From: Nannobrachium achirus
Taxonomy: Eukaryota > Chordata > Actinopteri > Myctophiformes > Myctophidae
Direction of reading: 5' to 3'
DNA length: 64,000 nt
Assembly: GCA_963921795.1 (NCBI GenBank)
Contig: OY997641.1
Coordinates: forward strand, 74,453,772 to 74,517,771
The translations under genes and the position numbers were made by a program. A model generated the notes under the pieces. It was not told the origin of the DNA and did no database searches. It worked only from the letters and a program-made list of their open reading frames with translations. Shown piece by piece: positions 58,173 through 64,000 of this stretch (positions are counted from its first letter, which is position 1; each line of letters opens with the position of its first letter).

Positions 58173-58834
58173 ATATCGTCAATTTGTACCTGGCCTCTGC
58201 AATAAGTCTGCTTACTGTACATTTTAGTTCATGTTTTGACTACTCGTGTATAGGCCTACGTTGTTTTTGTCATTAAATGTCTTGTTGAATTCACCCTTTG
58301 TCAGCCTTCTGGTTGGTCCCTGACTGACCAACCAGCAGGCTCTATCTGCCTTGTCCCGCCCTGGTTCCGCCTTTTTGATCTTGAATTTGCTAAAACATAA
58401 TTGTTGTAGAAATAAAAACATGCTGAGTCACTATATTGCCACTGAGCAGCTCCATTTGACTGAAACCAAGTTTTAAATTAGAATTGAACACACAGAATAA
58501 CAATACGAAGCAACTGAATTAGAATGGTAGTGGATGGAGTGTCCCACCGAATGTCCCACCAAGACACTGCAACCAATGGGTGTGAAGAGGGATGGGACAA
58601 TGGGCGGGACTTGACAAAGGGTGAATTGAATATGAAGGACCTCAATGGAAATGAACCCTGGGGGTCATCCTTTAAGCATCTTTTTGTATAAATATGTACC
58701 ATTGCAACTGTTAATAAAGTATCATTTTAATCAATCAATGCCGTATGTGGCTCCCTCTACTTGATTAAACACAATTAGTTTTTGTGAAATAAAAATGTTG
58801 AATTTTTCGTATTATTATTATTATTATTGATCAT
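58173..58834. other. Gene-less interval
   Basis: It contains the hairpin 'tggttggtccctgactgacc aacca' near 58310 and 'gggacttgacaaagggtgaa' near 58610, which complements 'ttcaccctttgtcagc' near 58290, so the interval may itself be a fold-back. No exon. Confidence 0.4.
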
Positions 58835-58837
58835 TGG

Positions 58838-59016
58838 CACTGATGGGCAGTAGCTAGCCACAGGTAGCTAAGCTACATAGCTTAACTACATTTCTAAGTA
58901 GCATAACGGAAAATTGCTAACTTTCTTTGGGGATAGCTTATAGTGTAGTTCAGCTATATTTAATCAGAGTAACTAGTAATGTAGCTTGCTACATTTTCCA
59001 AATAGCTTACCCATCA
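58838..59016. mobile_element. Diverged MITE (TGATGGG termini, TAGCTA-rich)
   Basis: It starts 'ctgatgggcagtagctagcc' and ends 'atagcttacccatcac', which is inverted. The interior is rich in 'gtagct' and 'agctac'. Confidence 0.5.
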
Positions 59017-59790
59017 CGGTTGGGAAAAATGAATAACTAAAATAAACCAGTCAATTGCAATAGTGAGGGGACATTCAAGAGTCCCCAGATGATTAACTTT
59101 AATATGCAACATTGTTCTCTCACTCAACAGTAAACCAACATAAAGTTTAAATGTATATGCAAATGATAAAAATTGGATGCGTTTCGGCCCGGCGGGCTTC
59201 GAGTTTTGAAACGCTGAGGAAGGCGTTTTTTCATCCCAGTTACCCTTGGCCAAATAATATAGGCCTACACATTAATTTGGGGGTCCTTGACGTGAATATG
59301 ACGTGAATATGTTTGAGAACCACGTACGGATCCTTAATATCACCAGGGGCCATTCTAAGATGAAGGACTGGAGGCATGTTTTGAAATATACATGATATAA
59401 TCAAATACAATTATTAGTGTGCGTGTTTGCGTGTTTCATGGTCCTTGTATGGTTACACAAATAAATGTTACCCCACATTCATTGATGATGATCCATTTGC
59501 ATGTATGTTACTCTATGTCGGTATAGATCCATTTGTCTTTATCCACATGTGCGGTGTGAGGTATTCCTACACAGCTGTAGAAAAGGAAATGAAACAGAGT
59601 TACAGTTAATATTTTAAACAGGATACTGTGTCATTAAACATGCAGTATAAAACGTAGTATGATTCCTTGAGTGTTGACTGTGAATAAATGTATTCACATG
59701 TAGCTCATTCAGTTTGTAGGCCTATATTCATTAAGTTCAGCTTTCATCTCAAAACATCCCAAGTGTCTTTGGTCAGTTATAATTCTCTCA
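59017..59790. other. Gene-less interval
   Basis: No exon-like frame or recognised repeat. One inverted 'ttgaaacgctgaggaaggcg' stretch near 59214 is unremarkable. Confidence 0.4.
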
Positions 59791-59794
59791 ACAA

Positions 59795-60285
59795 ACACTT
59801 GAGGCCCTATGTTTGACCATCCTAAACCCTAAATCCCTAAACTTCTTTAGCATTTTGATTTTTTTTAAATAGTTCAAATAGCTGATCTACAACTAGCTGA
59901 TCTACAGCTACCGTATAGAAACAAACAATCAGGATTTGACGGTGCATGAGCAGCAAGAGGCATGTGCAGGAGAAGCGGACCAGAGCATGATCTACAAGCG
60001 CTCACAACACGTTGATGTAGATCGGCTATTTTGAGTATTCAAAATAGTAACAATGCAAAGAAGTTTAGGGGTTTAGGATATAGCATGGACGAAAATGGGG
60101 CCCTTGGTCTCAAAATATAATTGATTGTGGACTCCGATGCAACTAATCAGTGTTAAGATTCTTTTCTCCAATTTTACATTACATAATTTTGTTCATGTGA
60201 AGATTATATAAAAATGACAAATGACAAATGGTTTATATAGCTGTAGATCAGCTAGCCCAGCTTTTTGAACTATTAAAAAAATCTC
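59795..60285. mobile_element. Overlapping fold-back elements with hairpin cores
   Basis: 'atcctaaaccctaaatccct' (59819) with 'cttctttagcatttt' is mirrored by 'aagaagtttaggggtttagg' (60058). Separately, 'tagttcaaatagctgatcta' (59871) is mirrored by 'tagatcagctagcccagctt' (60243) and 'gaactattaaaaaaatc'. Within lies a GATCTACAAGCG/CTCACAACACG hairpin (59987-60034). Two inverted repeats interlock rather than nest. Confidence 0.65.
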
Positions 60286-60972
60286 CCTCCTATAGGTGTA
60301 AACAGGATCATGTGGGGGTTTCAGGAGATAGCCATTGCCATTGCCATTCTCAGCTGGAAGGAATGAGTGAGTGAAAGCAGTATGACGTCAGGCCCCGCCA
60401 GGCTAGGGGGGAGGGGGGGATACGGGATAGGGGATGTTTTTTTTTCTTCTTTTTACTCATAATAATGTACATTGTAATCTACATGTGAGCCTCTGTGCTT
60501 CTTCTATTTGAAAATGTAATACACATATTTGAAAAGAAAGATTATACTAAGATCTCAATGGCAGTTATTTTTGCCACTTCTAGTTTTCTCCCTGTAATGA
60601 CACCTCTCTCTGGTTCCGATTTAAACAATTTGCTTCTCGAAATAAATGGCAATTTAAAACTTGACTGAATTAAAGAATTCATTGTTTCCGTTCATCAATT
60701 CAAAATTAATGTAAAAATATCAACAAAACATGTTGATATATACATTTTGAATGGATGCTGTAATTCTATTGATCTGTTACAGAGGATTAAATTACTAAGC
60801 AGTTTTTTCTTTAAAATAAAATTTTAAGTCTGTTTAAAAAGGATGCACTTTACCATTCACTTAGTCAGGGGACTTGATTACTTCATAGACATCTGTGTTG
60901 CCTAAAGGTAAACAAGCCTTAATTTGGTGCTTATAAATGTTATTTCAATTTAATTAATTCCATTAATTTATA
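60286..60972. other. Gene-less interval downstream of the receptor-like tail
   Basis: It would hold the 3' UTR of the minus-strand gene ending at 60973. No clear poly(A) signal was chosen. Confidence 0.3.
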
Positions 60973-61246
60973 TTAAAAATAACCAGATGTCAGAAATGTT
61001 CTTGACCGATGTGATTGGTTTAAAGACTGACCATGCTGTAGTGGGCAGTACACATGATCAGTAACTCCACTTTGATTGGTCCTCTGGTCTGCAGCTGAGC
61101 CCTGATTGGGGTCCTCATACTCAATGGGCCTGTTATTAAAATAAAATAAACATTTATCAGAAATGGCGTAAACAAGATGTAATCTACTGCTGTCATGCAT
61201 GTTGATGAATAGACAGAGTATTGTACTTACGTGATATAATCTGGAT
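60973..61246 (-). CDS. Last two exons of a receptor-like gene, tyrosine-bearing cytoplasmic tail (partial)
   Basis: On the minus strand a 16-bp microexon (61231-61246, ATCCAGATTATATCAC) lies between TTTACAG and GTAAGT. It is followed by the terminal exon 61129-60973, which has acceptor TTAATAACAG and ends at TAA 60975-60973. If the preceding exon gives one base, the frame reads PDYIT then PIEYEDPNQGSAADQRTNQS, GVTDHVYCPLQHGQSLNQSH and a short end. Three tyrosines in short acidic or proline contexts, plus tiny phase-1 exons, are what cytoplasmic tails of fish immunoglobulin-type receptors look like. The tyrosine motifs do not match a strict ITIM. Upstream exons would be right of the L2-type LINE, beyond the window. 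Family assignment is inference. Confidence 0.45.
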
Positions 61247-61984
61247 CTGTAAATTAAAAACAATACGTTATACATATTATTTGATATCAAATAAAAACAT
61301 TTAATATAAGTTATTTGTCAGTATTTTTTTCTTCATGCTAAAGCAATAGGATACTTTATCAGAGGTTTGTTTTGGTTGTTTAACTACCTTGTCATGGTGA
61401 AACTAGTCCAAATAGGGAGATTGCTGCATCACAGAGGTGATTAGAAATGAACGACGCAAATAAGGAATGCATGTCCTACCCCCCCGGGTCCTAGCTCACC
61501 GGCGCATAGTTCCGTCTCATTTTCCCACCCATTCTCTTCTGGACAAGGACCCCCCATCAAAACTACTATTTCTATCTTAAACTATCCCATTATAAATTCT
61601 GATATTTTAACCCTTTCCTGCCCAGCCTCCATTGGTCAAGGACCTCACATCACAACTCCTACTATTTTAAATGATCCTATTTTAAATTCTGCTATTTTAA
61701 CCCTTCCCTGCCCAGTCCCTTGGAGATGGACCTCACATAAATTATCCTATTTTTAATTCTGCTATTTTAACCCTTCCCTGCCCAGTCCCTATGACATGGA
61801 CCTTATTTCTCAACCACCCCCATCATTTCAATTCCTGCCATTTTAACCCCTCCCTCCTCTATCCCAATTTGAATAATTTGTTGTTCATTGTTGTATCTCG
61901 GTTGCGTTGTAAATGAGTGCTTGCTCTCAATTGTATTTCCGAGCTTAAATAAAGGTAACAAACAAATAAGACCTAGACAACGTG
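61247..61984. repeat. Intronic interval with ~65-110-bp tandem repeats
   Basis: 'ctgctattttaacccttccctgcccagtc' type units occur at about 61610, 61685, 61762 and 61840, with diverged sequence between. (In-row motif: tattttaacccttccctgcc.) No exon. Confidence 0.6.
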
Positions 61985-64000
61985 ATTCTATGCTGCTGTC
62001 AATGTCTGGTCAGTTTTCCAGACGCGGCTGTGAGCCTGCCCACGCTCATTAAGGCGGGCGGTATTATATCCCTGATACTAAGCTTCACATGGCCCTTTTA
62101 AACACAACTTTTTCAGCTCCCCTCGGTCCACTGGTGGTGGTGGTGGGGTGGGGGGGGGGGGGGGGGGGGGTGTAGCTACAGTTTTCAAATCTTCTATTTC
62201 ATGTTGCCTGATTCAACCAGAGACCAGCTATGCCAGCTTTGAAGCACAGCTATTTGAAGTTAGTCTGTCCACCCCTTTACTTTGTGTCCTGGTCTATCGC
62301 CCACCTAAAAGCAAGGACTTTATTCATGATTTCGGTGACTTTCTGTCTAGTATAATGATCAAATATGACAACGTAATGCTCAGTGGTGATTTTAACGTTC
62401 ATATCTGTTGCGAATCACGTCCCATGGTTAAGGACTTCCTGAGCCTCCTGGAATCATTTAACCTCTCCCTGTCCATCAGGTGCTACTGTCTCGATATTTT
62501 CCCCATCCCCTGTATCTCTGATCCTTTTCCCATTGTTTTCACCACCACAAGATCCGGTGCCATAGTACCGACTGCCCCTCCTGCTTGCCACACCCGTGCC
62601 ATAACCTCATCTACAGCATCTCTGTTCGCCATGCTATTCAGCCAATCCCCTCTTGCCCTAGACTCATCCAGTCACCTCAACACTGAGGCCTTTCTATCAA
62701 TTTTTCATTCAAATTGCACGAATATTCTGGACTCTGTCGCTCCTTTGCGGCTAAGACGCACTAAGTCACTTTACGAGCCATGGTTAAATTACTCCACACG
62801 CACCTTAAGAGCCACTTGTAGACGCGCCGAAAGGAGATGGCGAAAAGATAAGCTCCATGTCTCCTTGGATATTTTTCGTACCTCCCTCGCAGCTTATCAC
62901 AGAGCAGTAAAAACTGCCAAATCCGCATATATCTCCAATCTGGTCACTAAAAATAGCAATAAACCCCAGGTCCTCTTAAACATTTTCAAGTCACTCACAA
63001 ACCCCCGGGATATCCCACCTGTTACCCCATCACTCCCACTCTGCATTCAATTCCAAGAATTTTTCACTAACAGAATCACCAAGCTCAGATCGGAGCACTC
63101 CCTCAGGCCTACCGTGCTAGACCCTGCCTCTCCCATGCTCCGGCTCACTCCCACTCTCTCTCATTTCGTCCCGGTCACTCTCCCCTCACTCACTGAAGCG
63201 GTCATGCACTTGCGGCCCACAAATTGTCAGTCAGACTACATGCCCTCCCAGCTTCTCAAAGATGTCTTTGATACAATCGGCCCCACTCCAAATTATCAAC
63301 TCCTCCCTCCTCTCCAGTTCCGTCCCAGTCACCTTAAAACATGCCATCATTCATCCTCTTCTCAAGAAGAAAAACTTAGATGCCACCACCATGTCCAATT
63401 TCAGGCCCATTTCACTACTACCGTTTTTGTCAAAAATTCTGGAAAAAGTCATTTATACACAACTTCAATCATTTATAATTATGCGTGGCTTACATGAAAA
63501 ATTTCAGTCAGGTTTTAAACCCATGCATAGCACTGAATCGGCCCTCCTGCGTGTTTTTAACGACCTACTTTTAACAGCTGGAAAAACCTCAGTCCTAGTT
63601 CTTCTAGATCTCTCAGCCGCTTTTGACACCGTCCATCATGCAATACTCCTCTCCCGCCTAGAACACCATGTGGGTATCACTGGCCTTGCCTTAGCTTGGT
63701 TCCGGTCCTATCTCTCTGGCAGAACCTTTTCTGTCCAGCTAGGGGAGTTCAAGTCACCCGCAGCTCCACTTACCTCTGGTGTGCCCCAAGGCTCAATCCT
63801 GGGTCCTATTCTCTTCCTCCCATATATGCTTCCCTTAGGTGCCATTTTCACTAAACATAATATCCCCTTCCACTGCTATGCAGATGATGTCCAAATTTAT
63901 CTCCCCCTTACTGTTAATACAAATGACTCCCTTCAATTATTACTCTACTGCCTAAATGAAGTAAAAGCCTGGATGGCTACTAATTTCCTCAACCTCAATG
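61985..64000 (+). mobile_element. L2-type LINE, endonuclease and reverse transcriptase (runs off window)
   Basis: An endonuclease-like part is visible from about 62110: SAPLGPLVVVV, a G-run, then LLCVLVYRPPKSKDF and NVMLSGDFNVHI (62361-62400, with the GDFN motif). A deletion near 62475 removes the end of that domain. The linker has RRAERRWRKDKLHVSL. After a frameshift near 63330 the reverse transcriptase follows: MSNFRPISLLPFLSKILEKV, SVLVLLDLSAAFDTVHH, SGVPQGSILGPILF and the catalytic CYADDVQIYLPL near 63870. AFDTVHH and YADD fit the L2/CR1 group. The copy is frame-shifted, so inactive. It lies upstream, on the opposite strand, of the receptor-like tail exons. Confidence 0.88.

Overview
This is repeat-packed vertebrate DNA, most likely from a teleost fish. 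Supporting signs are short exons with consensus splice sites, a C2H2 zinc-finger gene of the large fish-expanded type, L2-type and other LINEs, tRNA-derived SINEs, TTAA, hAT, CACTA-like and Mutator-like transposons, and many (CA)n, (TA)n and (GACA)n tracts. There are no operons, rRNA or CRISPR arrays. The frequent 'taggcct' tetramer-like flavour is compatible with clupeiform or gadiform fish, but I cannot fix the species.

Layout. 1-2962 is one copy of a segmental duplication whose partner is 55818-57900; a 1.1-kb hAT element is present in the left copy only. 3237-3860 holds three phase-0 exons of an unidentified minus-strand gene. 4.2-14.9 kb is a field of transposons: two hAT MITEs sharing one target site, a 2.4-kb element full of GTCACACCATATGA motifs, and a 4.4-kb TTAA-flanked element. 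15.3-17.8 kb is a decayed CACTA-like transposase. 20.1-21.5 kb looks like an isolated LTR. 21.9-30.3 kb is a huge imperfect palindrome that carries a broken nuclease-like/CXC gene in each arm; a 4.5-kb fold-back hAT and a LINE 3' end sit inside it.

The centrepiece is 30.9-54.7 kb. A CpG-type promoter (NRF1 and ETS sites) precedes the first coding exon of a C2H2 zinc-finger gene. That exon is split at codon 25 by a 9.0-kb Mutator-like element (31448-40415, 9-bp target duplication TTGGAAAAG). The element encodes an apparently intact six-exon FLYWCH-MULE transposase of 471 aa on the minus strand. The zinc-finger gene resumes in frame at 40425, splices over a 12.4-kb intron to 52953, and ends in an 11-finger exon in which eight fingers have Cys in place of the core Phe. 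The 12.4-kb intron holds a 6.5-kb hAT (43627-50138) whose BED-type transposase was itself hit by a very young non-autonomous LTR retrotransposon (45324-48509).

The right end has the duplicated 3' flank of the zinc-finger gene, several fold-back elements, the last two exons of a minus-strand receptor-like tail (60973-61246), and an L2-type LINE that runs off the window. Coordinates of repeat boundaries were read by eye; those with target-site duplications are exact, others are good to about 20 bp.
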